A DNA stretch of 64,000 nt from Hansfordia pulvinata (lineage: Eukaryota; Ascomycota; Sordariomycetes; Xylariales): positions 1 to 64,000 of the forward strand of contig BJKQ01000037.1 in the NCBI GenBank assembly GCA_006538405.1. The letters run 5' to 3'. Under the pieces are notes generated by a model that did not search any database, was not told the DNA's origin, and was given only the letters and a program-made list of their open reading frames with translations. Positions 21,514 to 33,327 of the stretch are shown in pieces. The position numbers and the translations under genes were made by a program. Position 1 is the stretch's first letter. The number at the start of each line of letters is the position of its first letter.

Positions 21514-21903
21514 TTTTTTATTATAAGGTTGAGGAAAACGTACCAGAGTACCTAGGAGGATACAGAGCTTGCTTGGGTGCGATGGTGGGTACCCCCTTAA
21601 GAATCATAGCCGACGTAGTCACAGCAAGCTAGATGTAGCCGCCGTAAGCTCTCCTTCTCCGATAAGTGTAAACATGCAAGCTCTCCTGCTCCCCTTCTCT
21701 CAACCTTTAAATTAATTAAATGAAATATTTATGCATGTAGGTGTGCTGGAGGGTGGGGAGGGTACCCTCCTTCCCCTCCATGCCTGGTTTACATCTAAAA
21801 AAGGGGGGGGGGGGCGAGGTATGGTTACATTAGTTGGCTATATTGTTTAGTTACTTAATTATTTATAGTTTTAACTTACGCATTATTTAGTTTAATATAT
21901 ACT
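21514..21903. other. spacer trnF-trnL
   Basis: Contains the inverted partner (21572-21680) of the repeat at 20389-20496 and a GGAGGGTGGGGAGGGTACCC palindrome (about 21750-21780). No gene seen. Confidence 0.6.
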
Positions 21904-21985
21904 AAAAAGGTGGTGAAATTGGTAAACACGGGCAGTTTAGGGCTGTCTATTGAAAAATTTGCAGGTTCAAGTCCTGTTCTTTTTA
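21904..21985 (+). tRNA. trnL: tRNA-Leu (UAG)
   Basis: Acceptor AAAAAGG/TCTTTTT, anticodon stem GGCAG/CTGTC with loop TTTAGGG, variable arm extended, T stem GCAGG/CCTGT. Confidence 0.93.
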
Positions 21986-22301
21986 ATATTAATATAATTT
22001 AGGCGTAAGGCGGTGAGATTTTGTGTAAGGAAATCCTTATGAGGGAAAGGCTGGCAGAGGGGAGGGATTTTTTTTTTAGTGCTGTGTTTTATATCCATGT
22101 GTGCGGGGGCTATAATTCTTATACCCCATAAGAATTATAGCCCCCTCTCCAAAGGTTAAGGGTCAGTAGTCACTGCAAGCTCTCATGCGAGGGATTTTAT
22201 ATGAGGCTTTAATCGGAGAAGGGGGGGGGGGAGATTCCCCCCCCCCTCCCCCTGTTATTACATAAAGTAAGCTCGTAATTATAAGATTTTTTTTTTTACA
22301 A
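21986..22301. other. spacer trnL-trnQ
   Basis: Contains the block shared with 19888-19980 and a G-run/GATTC/C-run pair (22217-22249). No gene seen. Confidence 0.55.
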
Positions 22302-22374
22302 TATGTTGTTGACTAAAGGGTAAGTCATAAATTTTTGATATTTACTATTGAGTGTTCGAGTCACTCCAACATAA
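22302..22374 (+). tRNA. trnQ: tRNA-Gln (UUG)
   Basis: Acceptor TATGTTG/CAACATA, D stem GAC/GTC, anticodon stem TAAAT/ATTTA with loop TTTTGAT, T stem GAGTG/CACTC. Confidence 0.93.
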
Positions 22375-22376
22375 AA

Positions 22377-22450
22377 GGAAGATATAGCTCAATAGGTAGA
22401 GCGACTGTATGTGGCACAGTAGGTTCTCTGTTCAAGTCAGGGTATTTTCC
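22377..22450 (+). tRNA. trnH: tRNA-His (GUG)
   Basis: Acceptor GAAGATA/TATTTTC with an extra encoded G(-1) opposite C73, the histidine identity mark. Anticodon stem ACTGT/ACAGT with loop ATGTGGC. Two bases after trnQ. Confidence 0.94.
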
Positions 22451-22681
22451 CTTTACATTACTTAAGTTGGGGTTATTTATGGAAAGAAGATGGCTTGCGC
22501 CTCTTTATATGTTATATAAGGGCGTAAGAATACCTTCTTACCCTCCCCCCCCCTCTTTTTTTTTTAAGTATAAACTTAAAAAAACATCTATCTCTCCCTT
22601 ATCCCTTCTCAAAGATAAATAGACTTAAAAAAAAATAAAGTAATTACTTTATCTTTTTTTTTTTTAATTTTTATTAAGTAA

Positions 22682-22752
22682 GCTTGAATAGTTTAACGGT
22701 AAAACCTTATTTTCATGCGATAAAGATGGGGATTCGATTTTCCCTTCAAGCT
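22682..22752 (+). tRNA. trnM: tRNA-Met (CAU), copy 3
   Basis: Acceptor GCTTGAA/TTCAAGC, D stem GTTT/AAAC, anticodon stem TTATT/GATAA with loop TTCATGC, T stem GGGGA/TTCCC. A third distinct CAU tRNA; one of the three might be a modified tRNA-Ile, which sequence alone cannot tell. Confidence 0.88.
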
Positions 22753-24281
22753 ACATTGTTATTTTTGTAATCAATATAAGGTTCAAGTTTAAATAGCTTA
22801 CTTATTTTAAAGAGTAGTATAAAAGGACGAACTAAGGGAGGGGTAGGTCTAAGCTCCTTCCCTCCCTCATCCCCCTCTTTCCATAGAGGTATCTACAGAA
22901 TTATAACTCCAAAAAATTTTTTTTGCTAGATTAAAAAATCTAAACTTAGCTAGCGCATATTTCGAAGGTAGTTTTTTTTCAGCCTTAAAGATTTAAATTG
23001 CAGCTGAAACTGAAGGGAATTAACGTTATCCTTTAGGCTAAATTCATGAGGGTGTGTATCCTCCGGATCAGCAAGCTCCCTAAGAATTTAGCCTACACAA
23101 GGAGGCGTATCCTCCGGATCCGCAAGCTCTGCTTGCGAATCCTTAACCTTCACCTTGACCTTTACCTTAACCTTTACCTTAACCAAAGCTTCTGGTTCTG
23201 GTTCTGGTTCTGGATAGGCACACCTTCGTGTAGAGTTAATTATATGTTAGAAATTTTAGGTTAATTACCAGTGATAGTTTAATAGGTTAAAACATTAATT
23301 TAGAAGTAAGGTAAGGTAGGTATTTAAGTAGCTTACTAGTAAAATTATCAAGACAGCAACATGAGGGCTGGCAGAGGGGGTGTAGGGTTTTCAGCCTTTA
23401 CATATGATTTACGGAGTTTAAGGAAGCAGGATAGGTTCCGCCTTTCCGATTAAAAAACTTATTTAAGTCATAATAGCTTTATTAATGAGTTTGCTGCTTA
23501 TTTATAACCTTCGTATAACTTACACCTGGGTAAGTATATATGCTTTCTAGGTAGGTACCTTAACCTTGCCTTATTTTTGTGTAGTATATAAACAAACTTT
23601 CGTGGTTTTTTTTTTTAATATTTTCACTCGAGTAGGGGAATAGGTTAGCAGCCTTAAGTTTACTTTCCGAAAGGATATTGTATATTTTTTTTCTGTAAAT
23701 TAATCACCTTAAGATTAAAAATGAGAATTCGAGTTTCTCTCCTGGTTAGCTAGGACAATTATTTTGAGTTATTTAGGAGGCGTGCCTCTGAAGTTTATAC
23801 TATTTCGAATTTTAGTTTATGGCCTCGCCGTAAAGAGCTTGTTTGAAAAAGGGGGGGGGGCTAAACTCTGAGCTCTCTTCTTATTTCGAGCTCTCTTTAG
23901 TTTAAGAGGTAGGGTGGCTTTGCCTTAATCAAGCATGAGAACTTGCATGTTTACACATAGAGTCCTTACAGCTTCTAACGATTTAGCGCGAACTATAGCT
24001 TGCGGATAGCTTTATTACGTTAAAAAGGTAGGTACCCATCCCTAAGAAATTTAGCCTCCCCTCTTCGGGGATTCTAGTTTCACACAACTAGAGTATAAAC
24101 CGAACAAATAATAAAAATAATACTAGCTTAACGGGCTCTAGGGTTTTACGGTAGGAAGGTGTAAGCATGAGAGCTTACACCATAATTCTTACAGCCTGTC
24201 GTAAAACTAAGTAACCCTGAAGCCTGCCGTGTGTGGCGTTAGCTCGCTCTATTGGCTAGCTTTATATATATTTTTTTTTTT
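22753..24281. other. long spacer trnM-nad2
   Basis: Contains the direct copy of the 187-bp repeat (23036-23224). A piece at about 23267-23320 has a D-arm-like GTTTAATAGGTTAAAAC and an anticodon-arm-like sequence but no T arm, so it may be a tRNA fragment. The rest is AT-rich with AAGCTC modules. No gene seen. Confidence 0.6.
23036..23224 (+). repeat. 187-bp repeat, direct copy
   Basis: GGCTAAATTCATGAGGGTG, CTCCGGATCAGCAAGC, GGATCCGCAAGCTCTGC, TTAACC-type units, then four GGTTCT units. Inverted relative to 19311-19497, so the two flank the tRNA cluster E to M. Confidence 0.85.
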
Positions 24282-26780
24282 ATGTTAAGTTTATCTATAT
24301 TATGTATCTTGTTTTCGAATGCCGTTACTTTAAGACGAGACATGTCAATACTTTTTAATAGAATAGCCATTATTGCTTTGGTTTATTGCTTTTTACATGA
24401 TTTTGTATGTTTATCCCTTATTAATAAAGGAATAGGTCTACATGGAGGTTTACTTCATGTTACTAATATAACTCAAGTATTTCATATATTTGTTTTTATA
24501 GTTAGTATATTAATTTTACAATTAACAAGTTTTTATCCTAGAAAAGTATGAGTGGAAGAACATTCATCTTTGAAAGATTTATTATTTAACAAATTAGTTT
24601 ACCATAGAAGTAAAATAATTAATAAAATGGGAGAACATTTAAAAATAATTGAATACCCTTTAATTTTATTATTTGTAGTATCTGGTGCTATATTTTTAAT
24701 GTCTACTAGTGATTTAGTTTCTATATTTTTATCTATAGAATTACAAAGTTATGGTTTATATCTATTAAGTACAATCTATAGAAATTCCGAATTAGCTACA
24801 ACTGGTGGTTTAATTTATTTTTTATTAGGAGGTTTAAGTTCTTGTTTCATTCTATTAGGTACAAGTTTATTATATGCTAACTCTGGTACTACTAATATGG
24901 ATGGTCTTTATATTATAACAAGTATAAGTGAAGCACAACCTCTTTTAGGTGAAAGTTCTTGATATAAATCTTATTATATTAATTTCGCTTTGTTGATATT
25001 TAGTATAGGGTTCTTATTTAAAGTAAGTGCTGCACCTTTCCATTTTTGATCACCAGATGTTTACGACGCTATCCCTACTATAGTTACAACATTTGTAGCT
25101 ATTATAGCCAAAATTTCAATTTTTATACTATTATTAGAAATAGTTTACTTTACAAGTAATTATTTTTCTGGAACAGCCGTTAATTGAACATTTGGTCTAT
25201 TAATTAGTTCTTTACTATCTTTGATAATAGGAACAGTTGTAGGTTTAACTCAATTCAGAATAAAAAGATTATTTGCTTATAGTACTATAAGTCATGTAGG
25301 TTTTATCTTATTAGCTTTAAGTATAACTAGCATAGAATCTATACAAGCTTTTGTTTTTTATTTAATGCAATATTCTATAAGTAATTTAAATGCTTTTATT
25401 ATATTAGTAACTATAGGGTTTTCATTCTACTTTTATGTAACAGATAACAAAGAGCATAAAGAATTATTAGATAAAAATAATTCTCCTCTTCAATTAACTA
25501 GTCAACTTAAAGGATACTTTTACGTAAACCCTGTATTAGCCTTAAGTTTAGCTATTACAATATTTTCTTTCGTAGGAGTACCTCCTCTTGTAGGATTTTT
25601 TGCTAAACAGATGGTATTAAGTGCTGCTTTAGATAGCGGTTACGTATTTTTATCTTTAGTTGCTATACTAACTAGTGTAATTGGAGCTGTTTATTATCTT
25701 AACATAATAAAAGAAATTTTCTTTTCTAAACCTGAATACGAATTAAATTATTTACTTAAAAATAAAAAATTTTACAGTTATATATATAACAATAACAATA
25801 CATTTATAAAAAGTGTAGATTTCAAACACGAAAATATAGTGATGTCTAGTCCTATATCTATTACAATTAGTACTATTACTTTAGTAATTTTACTATTCAT
25901 ATTTATGAATAAAGAATGATTAAGCATGGGTAAAAAAAAAAATAAATATGCCCCTTTAATAATACAATTGTCTGCAGTAGGAGAGCTATAGCTTGCAAAA
26001 GGCGAGTACCCTTACCCCCCCCCCCTCGTCATGCAAGCTTCCAGCTCCTGTTCTTTTAGTTATCGACACGCACAAATTTAAGTATTATTTATTGAAAATT
26101 GGATTAATTGCAAAAAACCCTAACAGTTTACTATCTGAATAGACAATTTGCAGCGTATTTTTTTTTTTAGTTTAATTTATAGGGATGTAAGGTGTCAAAG
26201 GAAAGGTACCATCTAGCAAAACTCGCTCCCTAATAATTTAGCCTTCTTAAATAAAAAAACGTTCAACGACTAAAATCATGAGATAGGTACCTTTTAATAG
26301 GAGAGGGTGGGCTATAATTCTTATGGGCTATAATTTAGCTGCCTAAAATAAGAAGACGTAATACACTTATCTGTGTGACTGGAGAGCGGTTCCTTGTAGG
26401 GCGCAAGCACCCCAAAAAGCGCCCTGATATAGGGTTCAGGTATTCAGCAAGCAGGTGGTCTTTTTTCTGCGAAGAGCAAAGTGCTGTGTAAACATGCGCT
26501 GTGTAAACATGCACCCTCTCTTTAGTTTAAGAGGGGAGGGCGGTATAGCTTCGGCAGCCATCGTCAAGCAGAGCTTGCGGATCCGGAGGATATGCCTCAA
26601 GAATTTAGCAGGTTTCACACCCTATCTCACATAACGATTAATTCCCAATATTACTTTAAAAGTAATAAAGACATAGTCTGAACAGTGTATGGATACATTG
26701 AATTTACTTACTTTAAGTTTTTTTAGTTAAGTAAAGTAACATAATTGACCATATTGGTACAAATCTTATTTAATAGTTAA
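24282..26780 (+). CDS. nad2: NADH dehydrogenase subunit 2 (exons 24282-25931 and 26748-26780)
   Basis: Antiporter-like membrane subunit of complex I. Exon 1 starts at ATG 24282 ([20 protein letters not shown], a typical fungal Nad2 start) and runs through TGA-coded Trp (24549, 24961, 25917) with motifs [16 protein letters not shown] and SVGFLL-like [10 protein letters not shown]. After MNKEWLSM the frame would run into a spacer with repeat sequence (VGEL, stop 25989). The expected C-terminus instead lies at 26748: [10 protein letters not shown] then TAA, giving [12 protein letters not shown], which lines up with the usual fungal ending. That TAA shares its last A with the nad3 ATG (TAATG). 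Spliced length 560 residues. Confidence 0.93.
25932..26747 (+). other. group I intron in nad2, no endonuclease
   Basis: Bounded by GGT| and G|ACC. A P7-like AAGACATAGTCTGAAC lies at about 26668. It is 816 bp without an ORF, filled with repeats (AGAGCTATAGCTTGC at 25982, C-run at 26014-26026, CTGTGTAAACATGC pieces at 26480-26515). Confidence 0.75.
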
Positions 26781-27199
26781 TGAGTAGTATGACTTTTTTC
26801 TTTTTATTTGTATCTATATTAGCTTTAGTTTTTTTAGTTGTAAATTTACTTCTTGCGCCGCATAATCCTTACCAAGAAAAATATTCTATCTTTGAATGTG
26901 GTTTTCACAGTTTTTTAGGACAAAATAGAACTCAGTTTGGTGTAAAATTTTTTATATTTGCTTTAGTTTTTTTATTATTAGATTTAGAAATTCTTCTAAC
27001 TTTCCCTTTTGCATTAAGTGAATATGTTAATGATATATATGGGTTAAGTATTGCATTATTATTTATAATTATCATAACTATAGGTTTTGTATTTGAATTA
27101 GGTAAAAGTGCTTTAAAAATAGATAGTAGACAAATTGTGCCTTTATTTAATGTAAAATCTTCTAAAGTTACAGAATTATTAGGTAAAACCGAAATTTAA
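26780..27199 (+). CDS. nad3: NADH dehydrogenase subunit 3
   Basis: Complex I membrane subunit. 139 residues with the signature YECGF-type motif (SIFECGFHSF) holding the conserved Cys of the Q-site loop, then FFIFALVFLLLDLEILLTFPFAL. The ATG overlaps the nad2 stop by one base, as in most filamentous fungi. Confidence 0.97.
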   Translation: MSSMTFFFLFVSILALVFLVVNLLLAPHNPYQEKYSIFECGFHSFLGQNRTQFGVKFFIFALVFLLLDLEILLTFPFALSEYVNDIYGLSIALLFIIIITIGFVFELGKSALKIDSRQIVPLFNVKSSKVTELLGKTEI

Positions 27200-28129
<930 letters not shown>

Positions 28130-29109
28130 TCTGAATAAACTTCAGTGGTTATTTATATCGTTAGGTAGTATATGACACTAGCTTCTATTTAAATAATAGC
28201 AGGATGGAAGACCTTTATATTTTTAGTCTACTTACTAATCCAGGGAGGGCTGGAGAGTTTCCGCAGCCATAATCAAGCATGTTTACGGCTGGGTACACCA
28301 GTCGCCCTCTTCGTAGTATAGGGTGCGGTTTAGTAGGGCGCAAGCTCTCACAGCTAGCACCCTTGCCCTGATAAGCAAACTTCCCTTCTGTTAGATGTAA
28401 ACTAGACTAGTTGGTGTTTTCGCAGTATGATAGTTTTAAGTTAAGTGATTATTTAGTAAATAACATATATATTGCTAAATTTAACTGGCTTAGTTAATTT
28501 ATCACCTGTGTTTGTTTCTGTTTATACTTCTTAGTTTAAGGCTAGCTTACTGAATCCCGGGGGGGGGGAAGTACCTCTCTAGGTAGGAGAGCTCTTAAAC
28601 TAAAAAGCGCGTATTGCTTAATTATAAAGTAGTGCGTTTCGTAGCAGAAATAGTTAAAATAAGTAATATTTATAGGGTATATACTACATATATTTTCGTT
28701 ACCTTGATCACTCGTTTATTTTCAGTAATATTTTACCAACTTAATTTGACTATATTACCTAGTAAGGGAAAAGCCTTTCTTTTTATGAGGCTAATTTCTT
28801 AGGAGGCGTATCCTCCGGATCAGCAAGCTCTGCTTGCGGATCCAGAACCAGAACCAGAACCTTGGGTTAAGGTTAAGGTTAAGGTTAAGGATACGCACAC
28901 CCTCGACTGCTGATCCTTTGGATAAACAGCTTCATTTCTGTGTAAACATGCGAGGGTGGGAGGGTCACCATACCGAGTATGAGAGTTTACACCTCGCAGC
29001 ACTAAAAAATCCACCCACCCTTAAAAATTATAACACGAACCGGTCGAGGGCAGGACAAGCAAACTATAGTTCGAGTATCGAGAGATGAGAAGATTTAAAT
29101 TTTAGTCTT
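28130..29109. other. spacer atp9-cox2
   Basis: Contains a reverse composite repeat (28827-28895), a G-run at 28560 and AAGCTC modules. Reading frames across 28614-29088 are made largely of repeat sequence and are not credible genes. Confidence 0.6.
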
Positions 29110-30999
29110 ATGTTTAACATTGTTTTAAAAAATTTCCTTTCATTATTTGGAGGATTAACAAGCTCTCCTTTACTTTTTGATGCACCTACTCCTTGAGGTA
29201 TATACTTCCAAGATAGTGCTACACCTCAAATGGAAGGTTTAGTAGAATTACATGATAATATAATGTATTATTTAGTTGTTATTTTATTCGCAGTTGCATG
29301 AATAATGATTTCAATGATAAGAACTTATATTTCAACTAAATCGCCAATTTCTCACAAATATTTAAATCACGGTAAAATTGTGCCTACTCAAAAGTGTTTT
29401 AAGTTTAATAATATGAATTTTATAAAGTTATATAGTACCTCTTCTGACGTTAGTGTTAAGTTCTACGAAGATGCTTTTTCTATGAGAAAATTAATTATCC
29501 AGGATAATAAAAATAAATCAGGTATTTATAGATGGAGAAATAAAATTACCAATGATATCTATATTGGACAATCTGTAGATTTGGCTAAAAGATTTATTAG
29601 ATATTTTAATCTTAGTTATTTAAAAAATAGAGAAACTCTTGTTATAAGTAGAGCATTAATAAAATACGGATATTCTAATTTTTCATTAGATATACTAGAA
29701 TATTGTGCTATAGATAATTTAACAGAAAGAGAACAATATTATATGGATAAATTAAATCCTAGATATAATACTTTAAAAATAGCTGGTAGTTCTTCAGGTC
29801 ATAAACTTTCTGAAGAAACTAAATCAAAAATTAGTAAAGCTTTAAAAGGTGTTTATGTAAAAGAAAATTCACCTCTATTTGGTCGTACTCACACTGAAGA
29901 AACTAAAGCACTTATGTCTTTAACTAGATCTAAGCTTAATTTAGGTAAAATTCATACTGAAGAAACCAAAGAGTTAATGAAGCAAAAAGCTTTAGGAAGA
30001 AAACATACTGAAGAAACTTTATTAAAAATGAGTGCTATTAGAGGTTATCCTGTAAACATTTACGAAAAATGTGATTCAGAAGAATTTAAATTAATAGGGA
30101 GTTTTATTTCAATAAGAAGAGCTGCTAAATTTTTAGATATTAGCAGTAATAGTATAAGACTTTGTATAAATTCTGGAAAAATTTATAAAGATAGGTATAA
30201 ATTCACAGGAGGATCTTCATAACTTAAACATTAAACTTAAAAAAACTATGAGTAAAATTTCACTGTATGCTGGAAACTCCTAAAGCCTTTAGGTACTATA
30301 AAGATAATTAATATAAACTTTATCAGTGATAACCCTAAAGGATGTACAATGGATTATCAGCAGGAAACCAACAAGTATGGCCTAGCCGTACTTAAGTAGG
30401 TTCCTCAGAGACTAAACGTGGAAACCTTATATAAGGTAAGATATAGTCCAGTTAAGTATGAAAGTACTTATGTGTTGACATTAATTGAATTAATATGAAC
30501 AATCACACCGGCTGTAATATTAATATTAATAGCTTTCCCTTCTTTTAAATTATTATACCTAATGGATGAAGTTAACGATTCTTCAATGTCTGTTTTAGCT
30601 GAGGGACACCAATGATACTGAAGTTACCAATATCCTGATTTCTTAAATAGTGATGATGACTTAATAGAATTTGATTCTTATTTAGTACCAGAATCTGACT
30701 TAGAAGATGGGGCTTTAAGAATGTTAGAAGTAGATAATAGAGTTATTGTTCCTGAATTAACTCATGTTAGATTCATAATAACATCTGGTGATGTTATCCA
30801 TTCATTTTCTTGTAATGCATTAGGTATAAAGTGTGATGCATACCCCGGTAGATTGAATCAAGTTTCTGTTTTTGTTAATAGAGAAGGGGTTTTTTACGGT
30901 CAATGTTCAGAAATCTGTGGGATTTTACACAGTTCCATGCCTATAGTGATAGAATCAGTTTCTTTGGAAAAGTTTTTGACATGACTGGAAGAACAATAA
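29110..30999 (+). CDS. cox2: cytochrome c oxidase subunit 2 (exons 29110-29373 and 30478-30999)
   Basis: Complex IV subunit carrying the CuA centre. Exon 1 ([15 protein letters not shown] ... [14 protein letters not shown]) holds the first helix. Exon 2 resumes [16 protein letters not shown] and contains [20 protein letters not shown] and [16 protein letters not shown], giving the CuA ligands (Cys, Cys, His, Met, Glu). TGA at 30982 is Trp, so the protein ends FLTWLEEQ at TAA 30997. 261 residues in all. The last 19 bases overlap the ATG of the next ORF in another frame. Confidence 0.97.
29374..30222 (+). CDS. GIY-YIG homing endonuclease of the cox2 intron
   Basis: Continues exon 1 in frame and is probably released by proteolysis. 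The catalytic GIY...YIG pair appears as [18 protein letters not shown], followed by the nuclease-domain Arg helix ([10 protein letters not shown]) and Glu ([11 protein letters not shown]). The C-terminal half has three NUMOD3-type DNA-binding repeats ([44 protein letters not shown]) and a helix-turn-helix-like end ([14 protein letters not shown]). The frame is intact to TAA 30220, so activity is plausible. Confidence 0.92.
   Translation, partial: KIVPTQKCFKFNNMNFIKLYSTSSDVSVKFYEDAFSMRKLIIQDNKNKSGIYRWRNKITNDIYIGQSVDLAKRFIRYFNLSYLKNRETLVISRALIKYGYSNFSLDILEYCAIDNLTEREQYYMDKLNPRYNTLKIAGSSSGHKLSEETKSKISKALKGVYVKENSPLFGRTHTEETKALMSLTRSKLNLGKIHTEETKELMKQKALGRKHTEETLLKMSAIRGYPVNIYEKCDSEEFKLIGSFISIRRAAKFLDISSNSIRLCINSGKIYKDRYKFTGGSS
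29374..30477 (+). mobile_element. group I intron in cox2 with GIY-YIG ORF
   Basis: Exon 1 ends CACGGT and the intron ends in G before ACATTAATT. AGATATAGTCCA (P7-like) is at about 30439. 1104 bp. The ORF is fused in frame to exon 1. Confidence 0.88.
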
Positions 31000-33020
31000 T
31001 AGATTGTACTAAGGAATTCACAACTGATTATAAAATAAATTTAGAAGCATGAAGTTGAGTATTAATAATACAATCCCATATCTCTTTAAAAATAAAATGA
31101 GTAATGGGACTAATAACTGACTTTTTACTAATATTAGAAACATGAGGTTCAGAATTAGTAGCAAAAGGTTATATCTATAGTTTAGCATACCTAGGAATAG
31201 GTTTAGTTTTAGAACAAAAAAACCCTATTTATCTATTAATACTACTACTGCCTTTAATATTAGTGTTCTTTGTGTTAGTTATATGTTTATTATTGTTCTT
31301 CCGGTTACTAAAGAACTTAAGTAAACGTATTTGAGTAGATATTAAAAATAAGCCGCTTATAACTACAATTTCTAATCTAGTGTTGATCTCTATAAAGATT
31401 GTATCCATGGCTTTTTTACAAGCCATATATTTTTATATATGTCCGATTCCTGGGTATGAGAATTTATCAATTATGGATTGATTTTCTAGTTTAACTTGGA
31501 TTTTATCTAGCTTAAGATTTATAGGTTATGCATTAGGAGAATGATTGTATGAAAACGTATTATTACTAGTGGATAAAGCCTATAGTTTCTTGACTCAGGT
31601 ATTATTAAAGGTTGTAAACTCTTTCGATTTATCCGGTTTAAATAAAAAAATAGGGCCTAGCCATATTTTAGATGAAACTCATTTGTTTAGAGTCTGATTA
31701 GACTGATTTCGAAATAAATATGGATATATATTTCCTGATTATTTTAACCGTGATCTTCATACTTTAAATAGTGAGGGATATTATAAGGAAAAGTCATCCC
31801 CTATGGATGTTGTATCCACAACATCCTTTATGGAAGCTTCTGGATCTAATAACGAAGGTAATAGGTCAAATGTAAAACCAAAAAAAGAGACTAAACATAC
31901 TTGACCTAGACCTCTATCACCTTTAGATCCTTTTTTAGCTGAGCATCAAGATTACTCTAAATTTAGAGTAAGATTGATGGAAGGTACTGCTCGTAATCCT
32001 TATCCTCGTAGTTTACTATATGAGGTACGAATGCCAGGTTTTGTTAATGAGTGAAATCATGATGCGAACGGTAAAAGTACCTTAGAGGTTAATTCAGGAG
32101 TTGAGGCTTCTAGAGCCGATCAACTTAGGCGAGAATTAGCATCTAATTTTTTAGCAGCTTTAAAGCATGATTTTTTTGTAAGGGGTAATTGTCCTAAACC
32201 TAATAGTCTACAAGCGCCTATTTTCCAAGATAGTCATTATCATGATTGATTAAAAACATTCTCAAGTCGTCATCTAAATACAGGTAATAAATGTTTTAAT
32301 TCTGAAAACTTAAGATCTTATTTAGATAAATATTCTAAACAAGGAGGTTATCCTTTTGCGAATATACCTCACGTACACTACATGGAAGCTAGTGGATCAA
32401 CGGGTAATACTGGGGGTAGTGGATACGGAGGTACTGGATAGGGAGGTACTGGATACGGAGGTAGTGTACCTGGGGGTCGTTTACCTAGAGGAAATTCGCC
32501 TACCGATCCTTTATTACCACATTATCGGGTTGAGCCCAAGTTTTGATGTATGTATGATGGCTCATCACCACGAAATTTAAAATATGTTATAAATAAGCCA
32601 GGTGCTCCGCATGAGTGTGAGTCCCGTGTACATGCTGTTCACAAGAGAAAATACTTAGTAGTTGCTGAAGAGGTAAGCTCAGATAGAGCTGAATATTTAA
32701 GACAAGAATTTAGTAATAATCTTTTGGCAGCATTAGATCATGATATACTTTATCACACTAGAGGTAATAATATTAAAATGCCTGGTTTCGATGAAGATGT
32801 TCATGGTTGAACAAGAATATTCTTAAAAGAAAATGTATCTGGGAAAACAGAGTATTATAATAATAATAAGTATAGAGAAGCATTACGTGAATATAGAAGA
32901 AAAGGTGCTCCATTTTTTTTTAAGCTACTTCTAGCCTACGTAATCTTAAGTAGTTTGCTGCTACTGTTAAATATAAATACTTGTGGCGTTCCTCTAAGAG
33001 CGGAGGGGAGGGGGCTATAA
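30981..33020 (+). CDS. large membrane ORF behind cox2, one in-frame TAG
   Basis: Not recognised. Reading TGA as Trp, an ATG at 30981 (19 bp inside the cox2 end) opens 679 codons to TAA 33018, broken only by TAG at 32439 (codon 487). The stop sits in a Gly-rich 15-nt repeat (GGTACTGGATACGGA), where TAC would be expected. The N-terminal third has several membrane helices ([20 protein letters not shown] among them), the last 40 residues hold another ([16 protein letters not shown]). Between them two related blocks of about 100 residues (from codons 315 and 508) share [38 protein letters not shown] and [41 protein letters not shown] true start further downstream is possible. Confidence 0.6.
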
Positions 33021-33256
33021 TTCTCCCAGCCCTCCCTACCCATCCTAAGAAAGAGCTTGCTTGGTTTGACGTAATTAGAGCAAGCTCGACTACGTCACAG
33101 CAAGCCTCCTTCTTCGATTAAAGCCTCAAATAGAAATTAGTATAATTTGTAACCATATACTCTGAGAGCTTTCTGGTGTAATTTCGGTAGGTATTCAGAT
33201 TTATATCTAATTATAGCAGCTCCAGGGGGAAGGTGTTGCACTTTACCTTCCCCTCA

Positions 33257-33327
33257 TTCTCATTAGCTCAATGGTAGAGCAAGATACTTCTAATATCTGT
33301 ATTTTAGTTCGAATCTAGAATGAGAAT
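33257..33327 (+). tRNA. trnR: tRNA-Arg (UCU)
   Basis: Acceptor TTCTCAT/ATGAGAA, D arm GCTC/GAGC, anticodon stem AGATA/TATCT with loop CTTCTAA, T stem TTTAG/CTAGA. Parent of two tRNA-like copies at 38358 and 58173. Confidence 0.93.

Noticed and set aside
28614..29088. Small frames between atp9 and cox2
   Set aside because: Largely translated composite repeat (NQNQNLGLRLRL and similar) with no conserved features.
31229..31426. Minus-strand frame inside the cox2-trailing ORF
   Set aside because: Shadow of the longer + strand frame.
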